Positions 37,890-49,600 of a DNA stretch of 64,000 nucleotides are shown one piece after another. The first letter of the stretch is position 1, and each line of letters starts with the position of its first letter. The DNA lies in the NCBI GenBank assembly GCA_036244855.1, contig BQKZ01000669.1, positions 23,088 to 87,087 on the forward strand, written 5' to 3'. The position numbers and the translations under genes were made by a program. The notes beneath the pieces were generated by a model that worked only from the letters and a program-made list of their open reading frames with translations, was not told the origin of the DNA and ran no database searches. Source of the stretch: Temnopleurus reevesii (taxonomy: Eukaryota; Echinodermata; Echinoidea; Temnopleuroida; Temnopleuridae).

Positions 37890-38560
37890 TCAGTCCGACG
37901 TCTGTCCATCCGATGTGGCCGAGGCTTAATGCATCAGTCATCGTCACACCTCAAGACACAGGCTTCGAACCGACCATCAACAATAGCGTGTTTCCGATTT
38001 CGGTTAAGATGTAGGCAGCCTGAAGGACGGTAAAAAAAACGAGTGCACATTTGATGTGCGCATCAAATGACAAGCGCGCAACTCATTTATTGCGCACATC
38101 GAACCGACATCGAACCGACCATCAACAATGGCCTTCTTTCGATTTCGGTTGACGGAGGGTTGAAGACGGTGAAAACGAGTGCGCATCTGATGTGCCCATC
38201 ACATGACAAGTGCGCACCTGATATGAGCATAATTTGTTGCGCACATCAGTTGCACACTCGGTTTTTCCGTCCACACGCCTTCGCCATCCACCAATTTCAA
38301 AATTCCACTAACGTGTTTTCGATATCGGTGGACGAACGAGGCTTGAGGACAATGAAAATTGAGTGCGCAACTGATGTGCGCATTGAATCACGTATTTATT
38401 GCGCACTTTATTCAGTGCACTCATTTTCAGGCCTCGGTCTAAAAAAAAAATCTAAAGCACGATAAACGCTATCGTCTCACGGCTCGTTTAAGGTGCTTTG
38501 AATTTGTATGGACCGTTATTCGTTCGCAGTCCGTCGCCTGTCTATCCTCCGGTGTGACCG
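37890..38560. repeat. Degenerate tandem repeat with GTGCGCA-rich units
   Basis: TTTCGATTTCGGTT-like words at about 37995, 38129 and 38320 start three units, each continuing with GACGGTGAAAACGAGTGCGC-like and TTATTGCGCACATC-like segments. CAGTCCG(A)CGTCTGTC(C)ATCC at 37890 recurs as CAGTCCGTCGCCTGTCTATCC at 38528. Confidence 0.65.
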
Positions 38561-38734
38561 CGCCTCAATCCTTGAGACATGGTTCCTATATAATTTCTGG
38601 CGGTGTGTTCAATGGGGGGTCACTTGTGAATGTTAGCCGGGGCGTTATGCACTTCTTTCCTCTCCACCACACGTTTATCGCAGATGGTCCGCCTCTTCCA
38701 GACGGAACTCGGCTATTTACAGTACTTCCGGTAT

Positions 38735-39915
38735 AGACAGTCACGCACAAGATGGCCGCCTTGTCGGAGATGCTTTAAAAACCTTGTTGTTGTTGTTGTT
38801 TTTATTTTCCATATACAAATAACAAATTAAAATACAAACACAAACTCAATAAACAAAATCAAATGAGAAAGTAAATAATCATAATATATATATATTAGCA
38901 AACAATAGTAATTGGCTGGAAGCTCTACTCAGAGCGACTTACCAAGACGCTCTGGTCTTCCTAGAGGTCCAGATTAATTGAATTGGGATAAAGGAATAAA
39001 CATGAATAAAAATAAACATTATTAAAAACTAAAGACAAGAAAAAAAGTTAACATTAGATGAAATTAACTTTAACAAAAATAGTAATTCAACCTTACATTA
39101 CAGAGCCCAATCCCCATACCCCAACCCCTCTGTCCCGAGAAAACCTCTCAATCAACGTCTAATCAACCTTTAAATAACCTCTCAATCAACTATTTAACCA
39201 AGAATTGTACATTGTTGATAATGATGTTTGGATAGTGTCTTCATTTTGAGTATCCCGAATAAATCACTAATATCTGAATGTATATATGGATTTGAAGCTG
39301 TAAATTGGTTATTTTGTTAATGATTGTTGTCTTTGTAAAACTCAAAGTTGTTGTATAGACACACTTCACTCAACATGCTCAAGGGCGGCCATCGGTCACG
39401 CACAAGGTGGCTGTCGTGTCGGTGATGGTTAAAAAAAAACCTCATAATCAACTTTTGAACTAAAAATCATACATTGTTGATTGTTTGGCTATTATTTGAG
39501 GTATCCCAAATAAATAACTAATATATAAATGTATACATGGTTTTGAAACTGTAATTTGGTTATTTTCACGAATATTGTTTGCGTCAAATTCAAAGTTGTG
39601 TATAGACACACTTCAATCAACATGATCAAGAGCGGTCATCAGTCACGCACAAGGGATGGTCGTCGTGTCGGAGATGGTTGAAAAACCTCTTAATCAACTT
39701 TGTTACGAATAATTTTATATTCTTATTAAAATGTTTGAATATTTTCAGATGCTGTAGTTTAAATGTTTATCTGGCTTTGAAGCTGTTATTTGGTAATTTC
39801 TATGAATAATGTTTACGTAAAATTCAAAGTTGTTGTATAGACACACTTCACTCAAGGGCGGTCATCAGTCACGCACAATATGGCCGCCTTGTCGGAGATG
39901 GTTTAAAAAGCTTAA
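38735..39915. repeat. Tandem repeat of about 230-245 bp with an inserted segment
   Basis: CAGTCACGCACAAGATGGCC, GGTCACGCACAAGGTGGCTG, CAGTCACGCACAAGGGATGG and CAGTCACGCACAATATGGCC occur at about 38739, 39393, 39639 and 39867. TGTATAGACACACTTCA lies before the last three. The first interval is about 400 bases longer because of 38780-39190, which starts with (TTG)n and contains GCTCTACTCAGAGCGAC; that insert is unidentified. Confidence 0.72.
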
Positions 39916-40925
39916 AAACCTCTTACCCATTCAGGACAGGAATTATTTTACATCAAATTCAATCACTATTCCTTTCCTAAATTGGCAACACTAAAATTTT
40001 TAATTCTCTTTTTAGAATGTTTCAATTAAAAATTATTACACCATATGGAATCTTGGATTTTAAAAAAAACGAGTTAAAAAGTTAAGAGTTGCCAATTTGC
40101 GTAGAAAAGGGTGAATTTCTAATGATTTCTGCATTGCCAATTTCAGAATTTATGACCATTTTAGTGATTATTTTCATTAAATAGAATCTCTGCATCCAGC
40201 GACAAATGGTGATATAATAAAAATGGTCAGATCTAGTGTAGATTTTTTTTCTCTTTCTGATCATACATCAGATACATTTTTTAGTGCTCTACATCAAATG
40301 TTATTGGACCAAAACACAAAACATGTTTTGTGTCCATTTGAATTAAATTGAACTGAATTGAAAAATTGAACGTGTTCTATCGTCCTGAAAGGGTTAACCC
40401 TTTGTAACTAAGAATTATACATTGTTGGTAGTAATGTTTGGATATTATCTTCAAATTTGAGGTATCCCACAGAAATCACTGCCATTTCAATGTTTTTTCA
40501 TGGCTTTGAAGCTGTATTTTTAAAAAAATAAATATTGTAATTCCAAAAGAACGACACGATATAAATTTATTTAGATAAATCTTGTAGAATTCAAAGTTAA
40601 CACGATAGGCTACTAAGAGAATGAACGCGTAAAGTATCATAAGCATTTTTTTCGATGGACACTAAACATGAGCATTATTTAAATGCATATGATTAGGCTT
40701 GACGCATCATTTACGAGCAGAGCTCTACCACCCCCTCCTATTTTGTCGTTTTCGACTCATGCTGAGACGACTCGTTATTCAAGCAGCTTTTTTGTTCCTG
40801 TTGTTATTCCCATTTCGGACGTTTAATTAGGACAATATTACCTGATTACGGTTAAAGCAATTACAAATAATGATTGGATTAGAGCGTTTAAGCCTCTGTT
40901 CTTCCCCTTTCGTGGAAAGAAATCC
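39916..40925. other. Stretch with nothing recognised
   Basis: A CACGATATAAATTTATTTAG word at 40556 resembles a MITE C end, but no second end is present. Otherwise unremarkable. Confidence 0.35.
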
Positions 40926-41100
40926 AGGGGCCAGTTGCCAGACAGTGTCTTAGCTACGCTTTACTTTCACAGAGGTGTCCGCTTATTGTGTTACCCTTGT
41001 AACATAGACAAACCGTATATGTAAGGAGGGTTGCACAAGAAGTGAAGACGTATTTGCAAGAAGAGGATTGCTAAGACCATTTCGAGTAATTGGCACCAGG
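40926..41100. mobile_element. MITE A, diverged copy
   Basis: GGGGCCAGTTGCCAGACAGTG then TCTTAGCTACGC at the left, and GCTAAGACCATTTCGAGTAA then TTGGCACC at the right. The centre GTAACATAGACAAACCG matches the family loop. Confidence 0.65.
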
Positions 41101-41599
41101 TACCAGGATTCAGTCGTTATAGGTCAAGGAAAATTCTAGTAGAAGAAAAAAAAACTCATCCCTTCCTCGTTAAACTTGCTTTGGACTATCTTAGAGCACG
41201 TGAAATGACTAATTGTCCCGTCGACGAACATACGGTCGTTTTTTCTAAATTAAATTATTGTACATGTACCATTGCTCTTTGGGTTTCCATCTCCTTCTAA
41301 GCCTTATTTTTCTCATGAATAGTGTAAAATAATTTTAAGAAATAGTAATAAAACAAACTCTTGCCGACCGACACTTATTTGCAAAAGTGGCCATGATTGG
41401 AGGGATTCCAAACAAGTTTTGTAACATACAGATTTCCAACAATCGTTAGTGTGTGAAAAATCATGTTCAAACGTTTACGATTGATCGCAAAATTGATTGC
41501 ATCTCTTTTTTGATACGGGACCCAGAAGGATTGTATGATTCTTGAGGATTGTCACGGAGGGTGAATTGGCAGTGGTTTGTTTCGTTTCCTACTACTACT
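41101..41599. other. Stretch with nothing recognised
   Basis: ACGATTGATCGCAAAATTGATTGCATCTC near 41476 resembles the unit at 19.97 kb; a dispersed repeat fragment. No gene. Confidence 0.35.
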
Positions 41600-41875
41600 T
41601 CAGTTGAGGGCTCTGTGTTCTCATAGCACCCACCTCTGCATATTCTCTTGCACTGAACACACAGAGACTGCATCGTCCAGCTGAGGACTCTGTGCTCTGA
41701 TAGCACCCACCTCTGCATATTCTCTTGCACTGAACACACAGGGACTGCATATCACTCAACCAAAGAGTCCTTACATAACCCTCTGATAATGCTTACCCGA
41801 TCCTCTACGTGTATAGGCACGATCAGAGGTGGGTGCCATCAGAACACAGAGTCCTCATCTGGACTAGTTTCCACC
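41600..41875. mobile_element. MITE B copy with duplicated left arm
   Basis: CAGTTGAGGGCTCTGTGTTC and CAGCTGAGGACTCTGTGCTC start two successive left arms (41602, 41678), each continuing to CTGCATATTCTCTTGCACTG. The single right arm is TCAGAACACAGAGTCCTCAT. A partial tandem duplication inside the hairpin. Confidence 0.75.
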
Positions 41876-42376
41876 TAGAGGAATAAGAAGGAAAGTCTAG
41901 CCAATTTCCCCGATGACAAGTGCAATTAAAAACGCGGATGTACCCCATGCTCGTCAGCGCTGCTTACCGCTTACTCAATGACTGTCTGCCCGACATGGCA
42001 GGGACCTTTCTGGAGAAGAGTTGTGGCTAAAATTAGCTTCAAAACACACAACATTAATCGTAGTTTCGCAAGGTTAATGTGCCAGTCATATTCATTGGTA
42101 CATATTACTAATTTGTTCCATCATATAGAGTGTGTTTTTGAAATAAGATATAATTTGCACCCTTGCCAGGGGCCGATTGCTCGAAAATGAATGTCTGCCC
42201 GACATAGCAGGGTCCTTCCCGAAAAAGAGTTGTGGCTAAAACTATCTTCAAAACACACAACATTAATCACAATGTCCCAAGGTTGATGCGCCAGCCAGTC
42301 CTATTCATAGGTATATTTGTCACATTCTAAAATAGAGTATGCTTTCGAAGTAAGATATAATTTGCACCCTTGCTAG

Positions 42377-42545
42377 CAAGGGGTCGATTGCTTGAAACGG
42401 TCTTAGCTAGCTAAGAAGTCTTAACTTCTTGTACCATCCTTTGAACACAGACATAAACGTGGTTACATCTATGTTAAGAGGATGGCGTAAGAAGTTAAGA
42501 CATCAATAAGAGGATTTCGAAGACCATTTCGTGCAATTGGCCCCA
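42377..42545. mobile_element. MITE A copy inside the 42-43.6 kb array
   Basis: GGGGTCGATTGCTTGAAACGG then TCTTAGCTAGC at the left; GAAGACCATTTCGTGCAATTGG at the right, with a long hairpin between. Confidence 0.78.
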
Positions 42546-43140
42546 GCTCGTCAGCGGGGTTACCGCTTACTCAATGAATGTCTGCCCGACATAGCAGGGT
42601 TGCCTTACTGGAGAAGAGCTGTTGCTAAAATTAGCTTCAAAACACACAACATTAATCATACTGTCGCAAGTTTAATGTACCAGTCCTATTCATAAGAACA
42701 TTTTTACGCTAGTTTGTGACATGATATTAGAGTACGCTTTCTGAGCTCGTCAGCACTGGTTACCGCTTATTAAATGAATGTCTGCCCGACATAGCAGGGT
42801 TCTTTCTGGAGAAGAATTGTGGCTAAAATTAGCTTCAAAACACACAACATGGAACATTTCACAAGGTTTATGTACCAGTCTTTGCATATGGGCATATTCT
42901 TCTACTTCTACGTCGATACTCATTGAACGCGTGTTCAGCATCTTAATGTCGAGCACTTTTATAGGGCAAAATAGGGCATATTTTTGTGTCTAGAATTAGT
43001 TTCAAAACACACAACATTAATCGTAATATCACAAGGTTAATGTGCTTGCCCTATTCATAGGATATATTTTGACACTAGTTTGTGACATCATATAGAGTGT
43101 GGTTTTTTTTTCGAAGTAATATATAATTTGCATGCTTGCC

Positions 43141-43325
43141 AGGTGTCGATTGCTCAAAATGGTCTTAGCTTTCCTCTTCTTGCTAAGAAGTTTTGAATTC
43201 TTGTGCCACTCTCTTAATATAGATACAAACGTGGATGCGTCTATGCTAAGAGGATTGCATAATGCATAAGAAGTTAAGACTTAAATGAAGAGGATAGCGA
43301 AGACCATTTCATGCGATTGGTCCCA
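43141..43325. mobile_element. MITE A copy inside the 42-43.6 kb array
   Basis: TCGATTGCTCAAAATGGTCT then TAGCTTTCCTCTTC at the left; GAAGAGGATAGCGAAGACCA then TTTCATGCGATTGG at the right. Confidence 0.78.
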
Positions 43326-43357
43326 GCTCGTCAGCGGTGGTTATCGCTCAAGCCAAG

Positions 43358-43472
43358 TCACATACATGACATAGGACCCCGGAAGCAACACGATTCAACA
43401 CGACTCTTTGTAAATTCACAGTTAACTGCCTCAGAACGAAGAGTCGTGTTGTTTACAGGGCCCTATATCTGC
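43358..43472. mobile_element. MITE E copy inside the 42-43.6 kb array
   Basis: CATAGGACCCCGGAAGCAAC then ACGATTCAACACGACTCTTTG, centre TTCACAGTTAACTGCCTCAG, and the inverse arm CGAAGAGTCGTGTTGTTTAC then AGGGCCCTAT. The centre is identical to that of the 63.3 kb copy. Confidence 0.75.
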
Positions 43473-43610
43473 CCGACATAGCAGGGTCGCCTTACTGGAG
43501 ATGAATTGTTGCTGAAATGAGCTTCAAAACACACAGCATTAATCGCATTGTACAAGGCTACTGATTGCCTGTCATTTTCACGGGTACATACTTTGTCATG
43601 AGTATTTTTT

Positions 43611-45238
43611 CAATGTTGGTGTTTTCGACCAATATTCCGAAAATGACCCGACCTTTTTTTTCTCTGTTGTTGTTTAAATTCATCACTATTCATCCAGACC
43701 TGAATATCATTTCTAAGGTTTCTCCAGCCTGTTAGCATTTTCTTTTAATCTAACTCTCTACACAAACTCGTAGTAAAAATATTACAAAACCGATCGACCA
43801 TATTTTTTCAAAAATGTCTCTCATGGGTCAAACAAAAATACTTTTTACTTTAGGCTGAAACTTGAAAATGTCCTCAGGAAGGGCAAGGCTCCTAATAATC
43901 CTGTACACGGACGGTTGCAACATTCAAGAAATTCCTTCCTACCAGGCCCTCATTGACTAGAACGATGGTGAAGAGTGGATACATTCTATAGATCTGTACC
44001 ATTATACCCTTTATGGGCCCGCCCCCTACACCGCCCCCCCCCCNNNNNNNNNNNNNNNNNNNNNNNNNNNNNNNNNNNNNNNNNNNNNNNNNNNNNNNNN
44101 NNNNNNNNNNNNNNNNNNNNNNNNNNNNNNNNNNNNNNNNNNNNNNNNNNNNNNNNNNNNNNNNNNNNNNNNNNNNNNNNNNNNNNNNNNNNNNNNNNNN
44201 NGGTGCAGAAAGGGGGCAAACCTTCGCGAAAAGGTGCCATCTACGGCAAAACTAGAAATATTGCATGCACCTACGGACGATGTCTGCCAAATTGTTAAAA
44301 TTATATTTTAAGTTCGTATTCCGATTACCAAATCTAAAATCGACCCAAAACTAAGTTATTCTATTTAATCCCTGCATGGGTTTTCAAAGGGTTACACCAA
44401 GGGTTTCATTATAATTATGACTTCGGTTTGGGACTAGGGGAAATCTGGCCATCGGAAATCGAACGTAAGACTCACCATGTGCTTATAAGATAATCGTTTT
44501 ACATTTCCAGATAACATGAAGGGAATTGGGTCAAATTGGTCAATTAAGACATTATCTTGTGTTTAATTAGAACACAGGCATCCGGCACTGATCTGGAATA
44601 TACATTGAATAGTTGGGACTCTCTTACTTAATTCATACAAAATGGAAGTAATTTTTTAACGTTCTGATGTAACGTTATTTGTCTCGGAAGGAGGCTTGAA
44701 CATTAGAGTATCTGGAAGTAAAGTTCTCCAAAAAGTCATTCGAGGCTTTTGAAAATAAAGAAAAGGAAAGAATCGGAGATACAGCAAGAATACATTAGCG
44801 AGGTCAAGTAATGTTATTCTATGTTTCCCTGTGTAAATAGCGTTTGCAGATTTATGTTGCAGTTGGGTATATTTGATGATGGCTAAAGATATCAAGTTGA
44901 GTTGTGTCGTGTACTTGTGTAAAGAATGATAACCATTGAGATATTTTTCTTCAAAGAATTGGTTTATTCTGTACTTTTTAGAAAATTATTATTTTATCAA
45001 GAGTATCTGAGTTAGTTCTATACACGAGTGTAATGATCTTTAAACTAAGAGCTATGAATAATGGTACAGACGCATAAGTTCACATATTTGAACAATATTG
45101 AAAGGTGGGAAAGTTGACGAGTTTAAATAATTCCAGATGCGCTTTACTCTTCACCAAATCATGACTTATTATATCTCTAGTCGTCTGAATGAGTCTCTTG
45201 TTACACCATACTTAACTAAGATTAAGGGTCGTGATTCT
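43611..45238. other. Stretch containing a 158-base gap
   Basis: N run at 44044-44201, directly after a poly-C run, so up to 158 (or an arbitrary number of) bases are unknown. No element or exon recognised on either side. Confidence 0.6.
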
Positions 45239-45242
45239 TTAA

Positions 45243-45733
45243 AGCCCAATTAAAGTTTTGGTAAAGATTAAGAAAGGTGAATTTTGGGGATGTTTATCAT
45301 GACATAATTCTTATACACATTTTGAGACCATAGCATAGTTTTACGAGCTGATTCTTTCGAAAATTTGAATTTGACCGCTAAATCATATTTAGCACCCTCA
45401 CTTGGTTATAACAATATTTTGCATGTTATCGGGCAAATTCAAAATAATTTCCGAGATTTGACAATAGAATGATAAAAAAGGATACACAACAATAAAATTC
45501 TGAAATTTTCATCCAATTCTGTGCATTAGAACTTGTCCGTTATCAAAAGAGGAAATATTGAATTAGTGTCGCGAGACACGACACTGAAATATTTTGCACA
45601 TTTAAGGTTATGACTTTTCCAAAACTTGTTCTATAGTGCAACATGTTAATGATTCTACATTTCATTTCATATAGATTTGAAGACAAAATTTGCCGATAAA
45701 AATATTCGCTCTTTCCAAAACTTTACTTGGGCT
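45243..45733. mobile_element. TTAA-flanked element, 491 bp
   Basis: AGCCCAATTAAAGTTTTGG at the left and CCAAAACTTTACTTGGGCT at the right are inverted ends (one mismatch over 19). TTAA borders both (45239-45242, 45734-45737). Ends differ from the 30.6 kb element, so it is a second TTAA family. No transposase frame. Confidence 0.78.
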
Positions 45734-45737
45734 TTAA

Positions 45738-46351
45738 ACAGTCAATCTGAAAAAAGATTTTTCCGGTAATGGTGTAGTAATTATTATACAGATTGTTACC
45801 AGGACAAGATAAATTTGAACTCATACTTTAGTTAAATCCCAAAATTAATTAGTTACTTTGTGCAGTATGCTAATCTGCTTTGCATAATAATATAACGAGG
45901 ATTTTTTTTTGTAAATATCAAGAAAAATATTGTCTCTTCACATTACTGCCAATCTTGTGCTTCAATGTTTGTTATACAGATTTCAAATCATATACTGTAG
46001 TTGAAGTCTGAAGTTGAAATTAATTCTATCCGATATTTTTTTCTTAAATAGAGTCGATCCTCTCCACATTGTGTATCAAAAGGCTGATATAAAAATCCGG
46101 CTATACATCAATTGTGAATGATCCTTTTGGGTAGCATAATTGTGCATGAAAATCCAATACATTCAGAATTCAGAAAAACAGCATACATTAAAATAAAGTC
46201 ACGAGAAATTTCGAAATAATCATCGGGACGGAAAGTTGGCCCGCACTCAACAATAGATGGCGCTGATACATGTAGTAAAACACTATCTACCGTACACGTG
46301 TAATCAATCACAAATGCAAAGATGCCAACTGTTCTAGAATACTCATTAGGT
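45738..46351. other. Stretch with nothing recognised
   Basis: AT-rich, no repeat or exon supported. Confidence 0.35.
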
Positions 46352-46440
46352 GTATTTATAATAATAATGATAATTAATTTTTTATAAAGCGCATAATGCA
46401 ACATATGAATTCTCTATGCGCTGTACAGTTTAAACCATCC
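46352..46440 (-). mobile_element. SINE tail remnant
   Basis: On the minus strand TACAGCGCATAGAGAATTCA ... GCGCTTTATAAAAAATTAAT followed by ATTATTATTATA resembles the 3' end of SINE family 1. The tRNA-like head is absent. Confidence 0.5.
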
Positions 46441-46738
46441 CAGGTATATTCAAGGCTTTTATGACAAGTCAATGGGTGCGAGTGCAGTTAATGTTGCCAT
46501 ATTTCTTTAACTTTTGTTCAATTATTGCACTATTCACATTTTGACATGTTGACCTCATGTGTATTCGGTGGTTGGCATCACTGCAAACAAAAGTGGTTAT
46601 TCAAAGGCATCCAAAACTTTTTGAGGTTATTAAAGTTCAAACTACGTAACAAATTTTAAATATTAGTCCCTTTTTTTTGCCAAGCGGGCGGTCTTCGTAG
46701 TTTATATCAAACGCTGTCAGCAACAGACAATGCATAAC

Positions 46739-46888
46739 AAACACGATATAAACTATTTCCGTAAAATTAAGTCGAACGCCAATTCAATGCTCTTCGAATC
46801 GGAACCGGCTGGTGATTGTTGTGTCCGCACGGCGAACGGATCCATTGTACACGATCCTCTTTTTTACGGAAATAGTTTATATTGTGTT
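46739..46888. mobile_element. MITE C copy 5
   Basis: ACACGATATAAACTATTTCCG and CGGAAATAGTTTATATTGTGT are nearly perfect inverted ends. Flanks read TAACAA on both sides, a possible 6-bp target duplication. Shorter interior than the 19.2 kb copy. Confidence 0.8.
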
Positions 46889-47036
46889 AACAATGAAAAA
46901 TATATAATTATCGAATGTGTTGACGGTAGAGAGATGTTCTGTCAAACACTGTAATGAAACTGTATTGACGGAACATTTTTATTCCATTGGGAACGTCTGT
47001 CAATCTTAGTCATGTCTTCCGAAAGCAGTGAAACTT

Positions 47037-48820
47037 TCTGAAAATAGCCGAGTATCCGACAATATTGTAAAGGAGAAACATGTCGTCACTTACCGGTGTG
47101 GTGATGGGCTGCCTTACAATATGAGCCCCTTTCACATTTGTTGTGCGATTTCGTGCGACTATTCACTGTGAGCAGAAGGGACAAAGGACTGGGACAAAGT
47201 AAACAACCCCATTCAATCATTTACAACAGCTTCATGATCACTAAAGCATGTCCCAATCGTGTGATTCTTATTCAATATTTTTTCCACACAATAAGAGGAA
47301 TGGAAACTCCTTTTGTGTCCCTCTAACTATTGTCAATGCTTGAATGGAGGTTGTTTGCTGTGTCCCAGGCCTTAGTCCCTTCTGCTCACAGTGAATATCT
47401 GATATTAGCCCAGTATTTGACACTCGTAAGAAAGAAACATGTCATCACTTGTGTCGTGATGCGCTGGTTGAACACTTTGAGCCCCCTTCACATTTATGTG
47501 CAACCCTTCACTGTGGGCAGAAGGGACAAAAGACTTGGACAAAGTAAACAACCTCATTCAATCATTTGCAACAGCTTCATGATAACAAAAGAAAGTCCCA
47601 GTTGCGTAATTCCTATTCAACAATTTTTCCACAGAGTAGGCGGGATGGACACTTCTTTTGTGTCAATCTAGCTATTTTTACTGCTTGAATGGAGGTTGTG
47701 TGCTTTGTCCCAGGTCTTTTCCCTTCTGCTTACAGTGCACTATATGAAAATAGAACAGTATCCGATAGAGACATGTCATCACTTAACGGTGTTGTGATGG
47801 GCTGGTTGACACTTCGAGCCCCCTTCACATTCGTTTTGCGATTTTGTGCGACCGTTCATTGTGAGCAGAAGGGACTGGGACAAAGTAAACAACTTCATTA
47901 AAAAGCTTCAAAATCACTAGTCCAGTTGAGGACTCTGTGTTCTGATAGCAACTACCTCTCAATGTTCTCTTACACTGAACACAGAAGGGCTGCATAGCAC
48001 TTAACCACGGAGTCCACTTATCGCGCTTATATATAGGGACTCTTTGGTTGAGTGCTGTGCAGTCCCTGTGTGTTTAGTAAGATGATATGCAGAGGTGGGA
48101 GCTATCAGAACACAGAGTCCTCAACTGGATTTCAAAATCACATAAGAAAGTCCCAGTTGTGCGACACTTGTTCAACATTTTCCATAAAATGAGAAGGATT
48201 CAAACTTCTTTTGTGTCCCTCTAGCTATTGTCAATGCTTGAATGGAATTTTTTGCCGGCGTCCCGGGCCTCTGTCCCTTCTGCTTGCAGTGACTATTTTG
48301 AAAATAGCCCAGTATCCGACAGTCGTAAGGGAGAAACATGTCACCACCTACCGGTGTGGTGATGGGCTGGCTGACAATTTGAGCCCCTTTCACATTTGTT
48401 GTGCGATTTCCTGAGACTACTCACTGTGAGCAGAAGGGACAAAGGACTGGGACAAAGTGAACAACCTCATTCAATCATTTGCAACAGCTTCATGATTACA
48501 AAAGAAAGTCCCAGTTGCGTGAGTCCTATTTAACATTTTCCAACAGAATAAAGAAGGATGGAAACTTCTTTTGTGTCAATCTAGCTATTCTTAATGCTTT
48601 AATTGATGTTGTGTTCTTTGTCCAAGGCCTTTGTTCCTTCTGTTTACAGTGCCACTGTACACTGTGAGCAAAAGGGACAAAGGCCTGGGACAAAGTAAAA
48701 TAAAATTCATTTAAACATTCACAATAGCTTCATATGCAGATAGTCCCAATTTGGTGATTCTTATTCAACATTTTTACACATAATAAGAGGGATGGACACT
48801 TCTTTTGTGTCAATCTACGT
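47037..48820. repeat. Tandem array of MITE D plus spacer, period about 346 bp
   Basis: CACTGTGAGCAGAAGGGACA-like left ends lie at 47164, 47511, 47856, 48421 and 48661. Right ends of the CCCTTCTGCTCACAGTG type lie at about 47391, 47737, 48291 and 48655. The 120-base spacers are also related (GAAACATGTCATCACTTA, GGTGATGGGCTGG, TTGAGCCCCCTTCACATT). The third unit is enlarged by a MITE B; the last lacks a spacer and is truncated near 48818, next to a TTATATAGCGCTTA SINE-tail-like piece. Confidence 0.85.
47917..48127. mobile_element. MITE B copy inserted in a MITE D unit
   Basis: AGTCCAGTTGAGGACTCTGT and ACAGAGTCCTCAACTGGA are the inverted ends. CAAAATCA is found on both sides, an 8-bp duplication like that of the 3.8 kb copy. 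The neighbouring D units show the uninterrupted site (GCTTCATGATCAC). Confidence 0.78.
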
Positions 48821-48830
48821 TCTTATATAG

Positions 48831-49600
48831 CGCTTACACTAACTTTGTCAGTAGTCCCTATATAAGCGCTCTACAATGTTACATAATTTCCCTGAATAGC
48901 AGTGCAGCTGTAGGTAGCGTGCTGCATATCAAGGAAAACTGGGGGTTGGGGGCGAGAGGACGTCTCGACAAACCAGTGTATTTTTCGTTCATTGAGGACT
49001 TTTACCCCCTGTTTCTTTTTTTTTGGGGGGGGGGGATGAGGCGGTTCAGAAAATTTCACAATTTCACATTGAGATATCTTGGATCAGCCCCTTTACTGCA
49101 CGTTATAAATTTTAAATGGTTGTTATTATGATTAATAATGCTAACTAAGTAGACATTATTTTGCAGTCCCCTCTTCTAATAGCCGATCCTAAATCTGACA
49201 ACAATCATATTTTATGCAACCGTTGGAAATGTTAAATGGTTGCATGCAAACAGATTATCTATTTCCATGATAACTTATCTAAAGTACAGTAATCTCCGGT
49301 CTGTTTTTTCCAGAAAATGGCAACACTAGTCTCTACATCAGATTTGCTGTAATTTCTTTTTGTCTTATAATTCTAAGAGTGTATGTATGTTGGTACCATG
49401 TTCCAACTTTATTCCCAAGTGTATACCAAATAAAACCGATAAAGAAGCGCATCTCTTGTAATGGTTTGATGCGGATACATTTTCTCATAAATATAACTGA
49501 TTTCTGAAAAGACAGAACCTGTTTTGGTTTTGTTTGTTATGGGGTCTCTTTTTCGTCATTATTGCAAGGTGTAGTCCTGTTTTACATCCGTATAGTAAAA
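48831..49600. other. Stretch with a poly-T/poly-G junction and otherwise nothing recognised
   Basis: T run then G run at about 49016-49034. No gene or element supported. Confidence 0.4.

Larger units (their letters stand above)
41946..43610. repeat. Tandem array of about 200-220-bp units invaded by MITEs A and E
   Basis: TGTCTGCCCGACAT lies at 41983, 42192, 42579 and 42779, with ATCTGCCCGACATAGC at 43468. AGCTTCAAAACACACAACAT-like words recur six times. Extra spacing is explained by MITE A copies (42377-42545, 43141-43325) and a MITE E copy (43358-43472). Confidence 0.8.

Noticed and set aside
38067..38465. 132-codon open frame
   Set aside because: It lies wholly within a degenerate tandem repeat and changes frame between units.
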